NCBI GenBank assembly: GCA_023807065.1
Contig: JAJJLU010003591.1
Span: forward strand, 1 to 48,515
Direction of reading: 5' to 3'
Origin: Isotricha intestinalis
Taxonomy: Eukaryota; Ciliophora; Litostomatea; Vestibuliferida; Isotrichidae
Length of the DNA stretch: 48,515 nucleotides
The notes beneath the pieces are model-generated. The model saw only the letters and a list, made by a program, of their open reading frames with translations. It was not told the origin of the DNA and searched no databases. This document shows positions 28,662 through 39,015 of this stretch, in pieces. The position numbers and the translations under genes were made by a program. Numbering within the stretch: position 1 is the stretch's first letter; each line of letters begins with the position of its first letter.

Positions 28662-30430
28662 TTAATTATATATTCTCCAAGAGAAATATATATAATTTAT
28701 TTTTTTTACAAATGAAATTAATTCTTTGCATAATTGAAGATTATTATTTAAATCTACAAGATAATTATTATTAGTCTAAAAGAGATTTTTAAACCAGAAT
28801 ATTTCTGATTTTACATCATTAAACATTGAATATTCAGTATAACCTTTATAAATTTTTTCTAAAATTCCTATAACTAGCATAAACTTTACTTTATATGTAC
28901 ATTGATTAAAAGATTTAAATTTATTAAAAACTTGAAAAATTGTTAATTATTTTTTTCTAATTTAAATCCTGAAGGTAAAATAGTTTTTGAATAAACAAAT
29001 TAAAAGGAATCCAAATTAAAGAAAAATAACTATTTTCACTAACATCATTTAAAGTAATATTATAAGCTTCAGGATTATTTTCTGAAAAATTTTTAATTTG
29101 TTCTGAGTAAGAAGGAATTTCATAAATATTAAAATGATTTTCTTTGAAAAAAAACATATTTTTAGTTTTTTTCTCATAATACTTATCATTTAAATTAAAA
29201 GAATTTGAAGAAGATTTTGTGCTTAAACTATTATTAAAATTTAATTTTGAAGTTTCAATAAATATACAAGATAAAACAGGAAAATATTTGATTTTATGAT
29301 TGATTAATTATTCATCTTTTAAAATTATATCAATTCCAAATAAAGAAGGTTTTTGAATTAAATTAGATATATTCATTACTATTAAATTATCACTTTCATA
29401 ATAAATCGGTGTTGTTGATGTCATAAAAGAATGCCAATTACAAAAATTTTTATTGTGTTTTATTTTATTTTGATTTGACTTTTTATTAAAATTATTTTTT
29501 AAATTAAGATTAAATATTACCTTATCAATTTTATAAAAATTATTTGATATATTATTTACTTTTATTTTTCTTATTAATGATCTATACTGTAAACAATATA
29601 CTAATATTATCTTTGTTATTTTAATACTATAATCATTTATTGTATTTATTTTTTTTATTGGAAATGTATAAACTTTTTTTAAATTTTCTAAAGAAATTTG
29701 AAATTCAACTAAAAAAGACATTTGAATATTATTAAAAACTGAACATATAATTCTAACATTTTTTTCTTTAATTTGAGGAATTGTTTCTTTATTATTTAAT
29801 GTCTTTGTAATTGATTTAACTATATCAAAACCTTTAACTTGAAAAATTATTGGTTCTGTAAGAATTTTTTTTTGTTTAAATAATCCAGATAATTTAATGT
29901 CAAAAATTTGATTTGTTAATTCTTTATTTACATTTCTTATATTAAAGCCATTTTTAAGATTTTTAGGAAAATTAAATTTAAGAAAAACTTTTTGTTGCGA
30001 TGAATCAAAAGTTAAAATTTGAATTTCTCTTATATCAATTGGTAAAACTTCTTCAAAATTTGAAAATAATATATTTAAAGTATTAAATGTTGAAATATTA
30101 TCTTTAAAATCAATTTTCCCATTAATATGTTTATAATCTTGTTCATTTGAATTATGAATATTTTTAATTTGTAAATTTCATTTTGATTCAAAAAAATTTT
30201 GAAAAATTATTTTCTCTTTTAAAATTTGGATTTATAATATTTTTTCTTTGATAAATTAAACTTGATTTTACTTTATTAAAAAATTGAGGAAGAATAATTA
30301 TATTATTTATTGGAAAAAGATATTGTGAATTTTGTGTAGAAAAATCTATTTTCCTTTTTAAATTATTATTTTCTTTATAAATAACACTTTTTATAATTTT
30401 TTGGTTTTTTTTTCACGTTTTAATTATCCT
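28662..30430 (-). pseudogene. Disrupted gene with a DUF789-like C-terminal domain
   Basis: Several open segments form one protein of about 560 codons on the minus strand. About 290 residues of unrecognised mainly beta sequence come first (LPQFFNKVKSS; VLPIDIREIQILTFD). Then a region resembles DUF789 in order: STTPIYYESDN, SLFGIDIILKD, YFPVLSCIFIE, YSEQIKNFSENNPEAYN and SYFSLIWIPFNLF, followed by LQDLN and VIGILEKIYKGY. Lesions: a frame change at a 7-T run (plus-strand A run, about 30190-30196), TGA at 30178-30180, TAA at 29308-29310, TAG at 28957-28959 followed by another frame change, and TAG at 28776-28778. None has a plausible intron around it. The 5' end is uncertain. Short open pieces at 29308-29721 and 28957-29157 are parts of this relic, not genes. 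DUF789 assignment is by pattern, moderate. Confidence 0.65.
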
Positions 30431-31924
30431 TTCAAAGAAGATTTTCAATAATAAGTATGAATTAATAATTTTATTTCTGTTTTTTTATTTTTTATCTTCT
30501 TTTAAGTTTATTATAAAAATTCATTTTTTACAAGAATTTAAAAATAATTGATATTTTCTTCCTTTTTCTTCTTTTTTAGTTTTTTCTTATATTAATTTAA
30601 GATGATTAGTTAAATTATTGAATAAATTAAAAAATATGGAAAAAATATTAAACTTTAAATAAGTGATATTGATTTTTATATAAGTGAAATTGAATATTTA
30701 ATTTAATAAATCACTTTTCATTATATTTTATTGATATCTTCTTTTTTTATTTCATAAACATATTTTCATTTATTTATTCTAATTCTAATATTATAGACTA
30801 ATTACAATGGGAGTTATATTCAAATTTTTTAGTTTTATTTTTTCTTATGAATGCAATTTGAAATATATATTTTAAAAAATTGAAAATTTAATTTTTAATG
30901 TTCATATTTCCCATAAATTTTTAGATAAAAATTTATGTTAGTTATTGAAATATCATTTTATTCTTATTTTATATTGATTTTTATTTTTTATGAAAGAATG
31001 AAATTTCCATTCTGATTATTTATAAATTAATTATATCTTGTCATCACTTCATTAATTAACTTTTAATGAAGAAAATCATAAAATTCAAGAAAAGAAGAAA
31101 AAAGAGGTAAATAGCTTTAAAAACAAATGAAAAATTTTTATTTTTTTATAAAATAAATAACTTAAAGTGGTATAATGTTATATTAATATTAAAATTTAAA
31201 ATGAAGTACATTTATTTATAAATATGTCTTTTATTAAAATAAAAGAATATTAAATTAAGTTTAAGATATGAATTATAAGCTTTTTGATTCATAAAAAAAT
31301 TGATTTTTATTGATTAAAATAATAAAATATTTAAAGAAAGAAGATAAAAAATGATTTTAAAGGATTTTATATACATAAATATTTATAAGGAATAATATAC
31401 ATTATAATTATTAAAAAAATATAATCTATTAATTAAATATGAATAGTTCTTTATAAATTTTTAAATATTTTTTATTATTTTTTTTAAAACAATTGTAATT
31501 TCATTAAAATAAATTAATTTTAATTAAAACTTATTTTTTATTTTTTATTTTTATCAATTCAATATTATTTCTTAAGAGATGAATAACATAATAGTTTTTA
31601 TTTTATGAAAAAATAATGAAATCTCTATATTCCACTACTTAAATCTTTTCTTTTTATTTTAGTAATATAATTTAAATTATAAAAAATATTAGATAAAATA
31701 AAAGAAGGAGTTCAACATATAGATTAAACAATATTTAAGAAATAAAATAGAAAATAATTCGAATTCAGAAAAAAAAATGATAAAAAAGAATAAACAAAAA
31801 TCTTAATTTAAATTTTTTATAATTAATTAAATTGTATAATACCAAATAAATTTCAATACAATATTATGAAAAAAAATAAAAATAAAAATAAAATACAATA
31901 AAATAATTAAAAAAAAATTAAAAA
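30431..31924. other. Long intergenic stretch, nothing recognised
   Basis: About 1.5 kb, among the longest gene-free stretches. All frames are densely stopped and I see no protein-like remnant longer than about 25 codons, no RNA-gene-like island and no tandem array. It contains the promoter of the CNBD gene to the right and, perhaps, the lost 5' part of the relic to the left. Confidence 0.5.
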
Positions 31925-34582
31925 ATGACAGAAAAAGAAAAAAGAGAAATACAATTTTCAGAAAACAAAAAAATAAAAAAAATAAAATTTGGTCGTTTAG
32001 TATCACAGCCAATTCCATTAATGATGAAATTAAATCCTTTTGAAATAAAAAAAGAATTTATAAAACCAATTCGAAGAAAAAAAAGGCAAAAATCATCTCA
32101 ACAAAATATTTCAAAAATAATGAATTTAGTAAGTGAAGGTTTATCAAAAAAAGTAAAAAAAATATTGAATTTACATAGACAATTTTCTTTTGACTCAGAT
32201 TCCTTAGAAAACGACCAAAAAATGTTTGATAAAGCAATTCAAATATTTAAATATGGACCTTCAAATTATAATGAAATACAAACTTTAATGAAATTTTTAT
32301 ATAAATTACAACCTTTTAATCAAATTTTCAGTGAAAGTGATTATAATGAAATTAAAACTATTTTACAAAATTTAGCAAATCATTTAAAATATAAATGTAT
32401 TAAGAAAAATAAAATTATTTGTAGATATGGACAAAATGTCGAAAATTTTTATTTAATTTTAAAAGGAAGTATTAATGTTTTAGTTCCTAATGAAGAACAA
32501 ATTTTAATGACCGAAGAAGAATATTTTCGTTATTTAATTAATTTAAGAATACTTAATGAAAATTATATTTTAAGACAAGTAATGGCTAAAAATTATTTAA
32601 CTTTTGTTATTGAAGAAAATAATATTGATGATTGGATAAGAACGGCTTTTAATACTTTAGAATTTTTAAATGAAAATGATTATCAAAATGATAAGAATAA
32701 TAATTTTCAATCTAAAAATAGTAGTAATAAAAGTTTTAATAAATTAATAAGAAGAAAAACTTCATATTTAAAAAAATCAAGAACAAAGAAAAAAATAAGT
32801 GGAATAAAAGTTCCTTTATCTCCAGGATCAAAAAAGCAAAATATAAAAAATTCAAATGATACTGAACCAGAAAAGAAAAAAATATTTAATACCCTAGAAA
32901 AAAAAAATTTAGTTTATAGTTTAAAAGAATTAATAAATGTAGCAATGAAAATAATAGAACCACATAATCCAGATTTAATAGGAATAAATGTTGAAAATTA
33001 TATATCAAAAGATTTATCAGCTGAAGAATATATAAATAGAATAAAGCCATTATTATATAATTATAAATTAAATGAATTAAAAAAACCAGTTAAAATAATT
33101 ACATATTTTATTGCTCATTCCCTTAAAACTGGAAATAAATTTGGGGATATGACATATGATTTAAATGGAAATAGAAATAATGAAAAATATAATACTATTA
33201 TTACAAAAGAAAATTGTGATTTGGGTGTTTTAAATAGATTAGATTATAATAAATGTTTAAGAGAAATTACTGAAAAAACAAGAAAAAAAAAAATACGTTT
33301 TTTACTTTCTTTATCTATTTTTTTACATTGTAATCAAAATTCTTTTGGTAAAAATTTTGATTCTTATTTTTCTAAAAGATTAGTTTATTTTAATGAAAAA
33401 TTATTTAACGAAGGTGATGAACCTAACAATAATAAAACAATATATTTTATTAGAAATGGTGAATTTTGCTCCTCTTGTTATAGAAGTATATATGATATAA
33501 ACAATTTATTTATTGATTTAAATTATAAAAATTTAATTGATAATGAAGACGAAGATGATTGTCTAAATAAAGAAACTGATTCGTATATAAAATTTAAAAA
33601 GAGAAAAAATCAAATTAAAATTCAATTTTTTAAAGAAAATGATATAATGGGATTAAATGATTGTATTCACGAAGGAAAATATATTTATACTTTAACTTGT
33701 TCAAGTCAAACTGCAACTGTATATGAAATACATAATAATTTTTTTAAATTAATATTAAACTCAGATCCTAAAATTAAAGAAAATGTTGAATATGAAGAAG
33801 TTGTAAAAAGAAATTTAACAGTTAAATTGTTATTAAAATATATAAATGATAAAATTAAATATTATCAATATTATTCAAAAGGAGGTGATATATTAAAATT
33901 TGGTTGCTTAACTTCTAGAAAAGATAATAATGATTCTTTAAGATTATTATTAGAAAAAAGAGAAATGGCAAAAAGAGGAGAATACTTTTATAGATCTATT
34001 CATAAAAAAAAAATTAATCTTGTTATTGATAAATCTAAAGAATTATATGATAAAAAACCTGATTTGTTTTGTAATAAAAAAAAGAAACCTATTTTGAATT
34101 TAAGTGAAGATGAAGAATTTAATAAAAAAAAATCAAGGAATAAATTAACAAAAACCAAAAATATTTTATTACCGATTTTTCATAATCTTAATAATAAAAA
34201 TGAATTTAATGAAGATGGATTTACTAATATTTTAACTAATAAATTAATAAAAAAAAGTACTTATAAAAAACCAAATGAAAATAATTCAACTTATTATTCT
34301 TTTTCCAATAGAAAAAGTAATATTGGTGAAAAAATTTTAACTGAAAGAAAAAAAGATTTTAGTTATGAAAAATATTTTTCAGAAAGAAATTTAGTTAATA
34401 ATAATAATAGAAGAGATAATACTATTTTACCTATTTGTAATATTAATGAAAAAATGAGAAGAACTAAATTAATTTTGAAAAGAATTCCAAATTTTTTATC
34501 TACTGAAAGTTCTTTAAATGAAAAGAAAAATACAATTTTTAATATAACCAATAAAACTTTATATAAATATAGTTTCAATTAG
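31925..34582 (+). CDS. Cyclic-nucleotide-binding-domain protein with degenerate cassette
   Basis: 885 aa, basic, no membrane helices. A CNBD of the ciliate type begins near residue 140 (YKCIKKNKIICRYGQNVENF, LILKGSINVLVP), followed by the usual long insertion with EEEYFRYLINLRILNENY and, after a low-complexity insert, the second half of the domain near residue 400 (TGNKFGDMTYDLNG, GVLNRLDYNKCL). The phosphate-binding cassette is degenerate: where the paralogue at 45854 has FGEMALIKKTKRNATV, this protein has FGDM without the Arg-Ala/Asn-x-Thr part, so nucleotide binding is doubtful. A second CNBD-like region spans about 460-620 (LFNEGDEPNN, IYFIRNGEF, ENDIMGLND). The tail is Asn/Lys/Ser-rich. 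Probably a scaffold or sensor derived from a PKA-R/EPAC-like CNBD. Confidence 0.85.
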   Translation: MTEKEKREIQFSENKKIKKIKFGRLVSQPIPLMMKLNPFEIKKEFIKPIRRKKRQKSSQQNISKIMNLVSEGLSKKVKKILNLHRQFSFDSDSLENDQKMFDKAIQIFKYGPSNYNEIQTLMKFLYKLQPFNQIFSESDYNEIKTILQNLANHLKYKCIKKNKIICRYGQNVENFYLILKGSINVLVPNEEQILMTEEEYFRYLINLRILNENYILRQVMAKNYLTFVIEENNIDDWIRTAFNTLEFLNENDYQNDKNNNFQSKNSSNKSFNKLIRRKTSYLKKSRTKKKISGIKVPLSPGSKKQNIKNSNDTEPEKKKIFNTLEKKNLVYSLKELINVAMKIIEPHNPDLIGINVENYISKDLSAEEYINRIKPLLYNYKLNELKKPVKIITYFIAHSLKTGNKFGDMTYDLNGNRNNEKYNTIITKENCDLGVLNRLDYNKCLREITEKTRKKKIRFLLSLSIFLHCNQNSFGKNFDSYFSKRLVYFNEKLFNEGDEPNNNKTIYFIRNGEFCSSCYRSIYDINNLFIDLNYKNLIDNEDEDDCLNKETDSYIKFKKRKNQIKIQFFKENDIMGLNDCIHEGKYIYTLTCSSQTATVYEIHNNFFKLILNSDPKIKENVEYEEVVKRNLTVKLLLKYINDKIKYYQYYSKGGDILKFGCLTSRKDNNDSLRLLLEKREMAKRGEYFYRSIHKKKINLVIDKSKELYDKKPDLFCNKKKKPILNLSEDEEFNKKKSRNKLTKTKNILLPIFHNLNNKNEFNEDGFTNILTNKLIKKSTYKKPNENNSTYYSFSNRKSNIGEKILTERKKDFSYEKYFSERNLVNNNNRRDNTILPICNINEKMRRTKLILKRIPNFLSTESSLNEKKNTIFNITNKTLYKYSFN

Positions 34583-34734
34583 ATTTTTTTACATATTTTT
34601 ATATATGCTCTTTATATAATTATATTGAAAAAATAAATATTTTTATTTTTTAATTTTTTTCTTTTTAAAAATTTATTTTTAAAATAGTTATTTATAATAT
34701 ATTTTTATCTAGAATCCACATAAAATAGATTTAT

Positions 34735-35757
34735 TTATAAAAAATATTTTTTTCTTTTTCTCTTTATAACTGACAAAGATTCTTCTTTTTGAAATTCTAT
34801 TATCATTTTTAAATCTCTGCCATTATTTATATTTCTAATTTTATTTATTGTATCCTGATTATTAATCCATTTATTATTTAAAAGTTCAAATATATTAGGC
34901 CTTTTTTTATAATCAATATTTAATAAACAAATAACTAAATCTTTTAAATATTGATTTATATTCATTGAATTTATTTCTTTAATTCCATTAGAAATAATTG
35001 TTAAAATATCATCTAATTTAATATTCTCTTTTTTAATTAATAAATCTCTTTTAATCATATAATATAAAATACAACCAAAAGAAAAATAATCTATTTTTTG
35101 AATGTCATTTGAAAAAATTTCTTGATTTTTATAAAATTCAGGTCCCATATAATTAATTGTTCCATGATTTAATTCTATTAATTTATTTATTTTTGAATTA
35201 AACAATTCAGATAAACTAAAATCAGTTAATTTAATAATCAAATTATCAGATAATAAAAAATTGGCTGGTTTAATATCAAAGTGGACTATTGAATTATAAT
35301 ATAGAAATTTAAAAATATTTATTATTTGATAAGTAAAATATTGAATTCCACTTTCTGGAAAATTATATATCCATTTAAAATTTTTTGTGTTATTTCTTAT
35401 TTTAAGAATATTTAAATTAAAGAAATAATATATGAATAAATTTAAATCTCTTAATTTTGCAAATTCTAAAAATAAAAGATATAATTTTTGTTTATAATAA
35501 TTTAAAACTTTCATTTTTATTCCTCTTATTATATTTGCACTTCTACAATTTAAAGCTAATTCTATTTCTTTTTTTATAATTTTTTCATTTTTATTATCAA
35601 AAATTTTTAAAGCAAATAAAAAATTATTTTCCATTATCATATGGACTGAACCAAATCCTCCTTTTCCAATTTGTTTTCTTATTATAATATTTAAATTTTT
35701 TTCTATAAATTTTTGTTTTTGTAAATTATTTTCATTTTCTTTTTTTTTATCTATCAT
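34735..35757 (-). CDS. Atypical serine/threonine kinase with HFD and DFS motifs (paralogue)
   Basis: 340 aa, mostly catalytic domain. Gly loop GKGGFGSV at 31-38, ATP-binding Lys K51 (FALKIF), catalytic loop HFDIKPAN with D161, metal-binding DFS with D179, APE equivalent GPEFY, and helix F DYFSFG. The C-terminus IKRKRKKYF is basic and aligns with QRKRKRF of the kinase at 2847-3923. Shared HFD-for-HRD and DFSL-for-DFG, spacing, and the tail make the two genes members of one non-RD family. The DFS change removes the flexible Gly, which may lock the loop; catalytic Lys and both Asp are kept, so it is not an obvious pseudokinase. It is divergent from the RRM-SPOC gene across 188 bp. Confidence 0.93.
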   Translation of the reverse strand: MIDKKKENENNLQKQKFIEKNLNIIIRKQIGKGGFGSVHMIMENNFLFALKIFDNKNEKIIKKEIELALNCRSANIIRGIKMKVLNYYKQKLYLLFLEFAKLRDLNLFIYYFFNLNILKIRNNTKNFKWIYNFPESGIQYFTYQIINIFKFLYYNSIVHFDIKPANFLLSDNLIIKLTDFSLSELFNSKINKLIELNHGTINYMGPEFYKNQEIFSNDIQKIDYFSFGCILYYMIKRDLLIKKENIKLDDILTIISNGIKEINSMNINQYLKDLVICLLNIDYKKRPNIFELLNNKWINNQDTINKIRNINNGRDLKMIIEFQKEESLSVIKRKRKKYFL

Positions 35758-35945
35758 TTATTTGCAAATTTTTAATTTGAAAGACCCTATTTATACTATA
35801 AAAGGGTAAATTATTTTAAAAGAAAAAAAGGATAAAAAAACAAAAAAAAGAAAATAAAAAAATAATTGGTAACTTAAATTATTAAAAAATTATAATAAAA
35901 AATAAAAAAAACAATTGATAATTGTCAAAAAAAAAAAATAAAAAA
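35758..35945. promoter_or_regulatory. Bidirectional promoter region
   Basis: 188 bp between the kinase start (minus) and the RRM-SPOC start (plus). It includes one slightly G/C-richer patch on the plus strand near 35780 (GACCCTATTT), otherwise A/T homopolymers. Promoter role inferred from gene orientation. Confidence 0.4.
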
Positions 35946-37724
35946 ATGGAAAAAACTCATTCTCAAAAAAAGAGAGAACGTTCTCCATCTCAAGACAATA
36001 AAAATAAAACAAATTATAAAAATAAAAGAAAAAACAAAGAAGACAACAGCATTTTTTCAAGTGACAGTGAAAATTCAACAGAAAATAAAAATAATAATAA
36101 TAATAATCCAACAAAAGCAAAAGTCAGAGAAATTTGGATAGGAAATTTACCTCAAGGAACAACAAAAATAAATTTATATAAAATTTTTTTTATATATGGA
36201 GAAATATCAAAAATAGAATTAAACACAGAAAAAAATTTTGCTTATATAAGATATAAATTAGTTAATTCTGCTTCAAATGCTTTTAAAAAAACTATTAATA
36301 ATAGAGATTTATTTAATGGAAAAAGAGTAAGAATATTATATAGTGATTATAATATAAGAGATGGAATCATTGGTGATGAAAAAGATTTTATTTTAACTGA
36401 AAAAACTTGTAAATTAATTTATATTTCTTTAAATAAAAATTCAAATCTTGCTAATGATAATTTAATTAAAGAAATATTTGGAAAATTTGGAAAAATAAAA
36501 GAAATTTCAAGTCGTAATGTTCATGGTTATAGACCTTCAATTTATATTGAATATAGTAAATATGAAGAAGCTCAAAAAGCAATTAATGAAATTATGAATG
36601 ATGATAATTTAGAATCAAGAAAAAAATTAGGTGATGTCAATTGTGATGTAAATTTTTATTTTCAAAAAAAAATTTATAATAATAATAATACTAAAAATAA
36701 TCCTTTAATTAATAATATATATCCACCTCCTCCTTTTATGCTTGGATTACTTAATAATCTTTTAAATCTTCCTTTAATGTATCCTCCTCCTTATTTAGGG
36801 ATAAATCAATTAACAAATAAATTTAATCAAAATATAAATGAACAAAATAATATAAACAATATAAATATAAATAACAATAATATAAATAACCCAAATAATA
36901 CCTTTAATAATAATAATAATTTTAATAACAATAATTTAAATAATACTACTTTAAATATTAATAATTTTAATAATAATAATAAAGATAATAACAATAATAA
37001 AGGTGATAATAATAATAAAGATAATAATAACAATAGCAATAAGAACAACAATAATAATAATAATAATAATAGTAATAAAAAACCAGAAGAAAAAAAATTA
37101 ACAAAAACAGAAATAAAAAATATTTTAACAGACATAATAAAAGTTCCAGAGAAAAAAAAGGAAAATGAAAAAGAAGATTCATCAAAGAAATCAGAGGATG
37201 AAATAAATTTTGAGAAACAATATAGTTTAGAAGGTGAGAACTTAAAAAATATATGGAGTGGATTTTTAACAAAAAATAAGAAAGATAGAATAAGTGTAGA
37301 TGCATATCAAATAAGAGGAAATATAAGTGAAGATTTTAATACAGAATATAATTTAGATATTCATCATAAAACAATATATGAAGAAATATTAAAAAGACCT
37401 TCTTTAGGAATTGTTGCTTTTTCACCACAAGATTATTCTCAATGTCAAGGTTTTAATGAATATATAAATTATTTTAATGAAAAAAAAAGAGTTGGAGTCA
37501 TTAATATTAAAAGTAAAAATAAATTTATTTTATATTTGGTTCCTCCTTGTGAATTTAGTAGAAAGTTTTATCAAAATCCTAAAAAACATTTATTAGGTAT
37601 TTTAGTTGATTCCAATGTTGAACCTAAAATTAATGTTGATATGAATAATTTGAATCTTCCTCCTCCTGTTATTAGTTATATGGAAAGGAAGTTAATGATG
37701 CAAAAAAAAAAAAAAGACGATTAA
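35946..37724 (+). CDS. Spen-type RNA-binding protein, RRM-RRM-SPOC
   Basis: 592 aa from the ATG at 35946 (MEKTHSQ); an upstream reading from TTG at 35922 has no ATG support. A basic Lys/Ser N-terminus leads to RRM1 at about 60-140 (RNP2 IWIGNL, RNP1-like NFAYIRYK), RRM2 at about 150-240 (LIYISL; SIYIEYSKYEEA), then a Pro-rich patch PPPPFM, a long Asn-rich linker (about 300-385), and a C-terminal SPOC domain at about 435-570 (IWSGFLTKNKKD; VAFSPQDYSQCQGFNEYINY; KFILYLVPPCEFSR). This order is that of Spen/SPEN, RBM15 and plant FPA, nuclear proteins that couple RNA to silencing, m6A or polyadenylation machinery. The protein is small for Spen and close to FPA/RBM15 size. Confidence 0.95.
   Translation: MEKTHSQKKRERSPSQDNKNKTNYKNKRKNKEDNSIFSSDSENSTENKNNNNNNPTKAKVREIWIGNLPQGTTKINLYKIFFIYGEISKIELNTEKNFAYIRYKLVNSASNAFKKTINNRDLFNGKRVRILYSDYNIRDGIIGDEKDFILTEKTCKLIYISLNKNSNLANDNLIKEIFGKFGKIKEISSRNVHGYRPSIYIEYSKYEEAQKAINEIMNDDNLESRKKLGDVNCDVNFYFQKKIYNNNNTKNNPLINNIYPPPPFMLGLLNNLLNLPLMYPPPYLGINQLTNKFNQNINEQNNINNININNNNINNPNNTFNNNNNFNNNNLNNTTLNINNFNNNNKDNNNNKGDNNNKDNNNNSNKNNNNNNNNNSNKKPEEKKLTKTEIKNILTDIIKVPEKKKENEKEDSSKKSEDEINFEKQYSLEGENLKNIWSGFLTKNKKDRISVDAYQIRGNISEDFNTEYNLDIHHKTIYEEILKRPSLGIVAFSPQDYSQCQGFNEYINYFNEKKRVGVINIKSKNKFILYLVPPCEFSRKFYQNPKKHLLGILVDSNVEPKINVDMNNLNLPPPVISYMERKLMMQKKKKDD
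36830..37080 (+). repeat. AAT/AAC trinucleotide-rich tract encoding poly-Asn
   Basis: In-frame trinucleotide tract in the RRM-SPOC gene linker giving Asn-rich runs with Lys and Asp interruptions. Frame is preserved throughout, as expected for selected coding repeat. Polymorphic length is likely. Confidence 0.8.
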
Positions 37725-37982
37725 TTTAAGTTTTAATTATTTTTATTTTTTTATAATTTTTTTTTTTTTGTTTTGAAAAGTTTTTATATTTTTTAGGGTG
37801 AAAAATAACAATATATATCAATTTTTTATATTTATTTCTCATTTTAAATTTTAAATTTTGAAATAGCTTTTATTACTTTTATTAAAAGGAATAATATTAT
37901 TATTTTTTTTTTTAATTTTTTTTTATGTTAATTTATTCTTATATTAATTTATATATATTAGTTATTAAAAAAAAATTAATTT

Positions 37983-38930
37983 TTAAATTTTAGTTATATT
38001 TAGAAAATTTGGAATTTCAGTGAAAAATTCTTTTTTTTTCATTTTTTCAAATGTACTTATATCAGTAGATTGAGAAAAAAAATTTTTCATAAATTGATAC
38101 ATAGGAGCTAAATTTTTAGGAAAATCATATTTTAAAATATCTTTAACTTCTTTTTTTATAATTATGTCATTTTCTTTTTCTTTTTCCTTTTCAAAATTAT
38201 AATCATTATTATTATTTTTTTCAAAATAAAAAGAATTTATAATTTCATATTTTTCATTATATGTAATAAATCTTCCAGAAATAATTTCATCATTAATAAA
38301 ATTCCCATAAAAAGCTTTATTATAATTTTCAAGAAAAAAAGCTTTATTATCATTTTTTTTATTATTTTCATATTTTCCTTTATAAATATTAAATGTATTA
38401 TCTTTTTTACTTATAGTTAATCCGTATTTAAAATCATTATTTTCAAAATCTCCAATAACAACATCAAAATTACTTTTATCAAAAGGAATTTTTTCATTTG
38501 AATTTTTCCATATATAAATTCCTTTTCCATTTCTAAAGTTATTTTTCCATTCTCCTAAATAAAATTCTTCTAAATTATTTTCTTCATTAAAATAAAAATA
38601 CATTCCTTTATTTTCTTTTAAATCATCTTTCCATTCTCCGATGTATTCATCTTTATTTTCATATTTATAATAACCAAAATATTCTTTAAATAAATTTTCT
38701 GTTAAGTAACCTATATATTTAACTGAATTTGAATCTATTTCTGATATATATTTTAATGGCTTTTCAGAGTCAATTTCTTCTTTTTCATTCATAAATTTAA
38801 ATATTTTTTTTATTCCATTTTCTTCTTTTTTATATTCCTTCTTTTTATTTAATATTAAATCTATTTCTTCAGTATTAAATTCATTATTTATTTCTTCTTC
38901 TTCTTCTTCTTCCATTATGTTAGATTCCAT
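37983..38930 (-). CDS. MORN-repeat protein
   Basis: 315 aa. An acidic N-terminus (MEEEEEEEIN) and charged helix lead to MORN-type repeats from about residue 70: GYYKYENKDEYIGEWKDD, then FYLGEWKNNFRNGKGIYIW and KGKYENNKKN with AFYGNFINDE. About five recognisable units follow the Y-x-G-x-W/F ... G-x-G pattern, several degenerate. The C-terminal 60 residues are not MORN (LKYDFPKNLAPMYQFMK). No membrane segment. MORN proteins commonly act at membrane-cytoskeleton junctions, basal bodies or in lipid-linked signalling; no further specificity is visible. Confidence 0.85.
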   Translation of the reverse strand: MESNIMEEEEEEEINNEFNTEEIDLILNKKKEYKKEENGIKKIFKFMNEKEEIDSEKPLKYISEIDSNSVKYIGYLTENLFKEYFGYYKYENKDEYIGEWKDDLKENKGMYFYFNEENNLEEFYLGEWKNNFRNGKGIYIWKNSNEKIPFDKSNFDVVIGDFENNDFKYGLTISKKDNTFNIYKGKYENNKKNDNKAFFLENYNKAFYGNFINDEIISGRFITYNEKYEIINSFYFEKNNNNDYNFEKEKEKENDIIIKKEVKDILKYDFPKNLAPMYQFMKNFFSQSTDISTFEKMKKKEFFTEIPNFLNITKI

Positions 38931-39015
38931 TTAAAAAATCAATTTAAATTTAATTAAGAAATATTGATAAAAAAAATATAATTTTTAGGTGTTTTATTTT
39001 TTAGAATATGAATAA

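Noticed and set aside
28957..29721. Two separate small genes (66 and 137 aa)
   Set aside because: Both are fragments of one DUF789-like relic, in the same frame and separated by a single in-frame TAA and an open 50-codon stretch.
35922..35945. N-terminal extension of the RRM-SPOC protein from TTG
   Set aside because: TTG is not a likely start in this genome; the ATG at 35946 is the first in frame. The same applies to TTG at 2844 before the kinase ATG at 2847.
36830..37080. CRISPR-like or satellite array
   Set aside because: It is an in-frame Asn-codon tract inside the RRM-SPOC gene without spacer structure.
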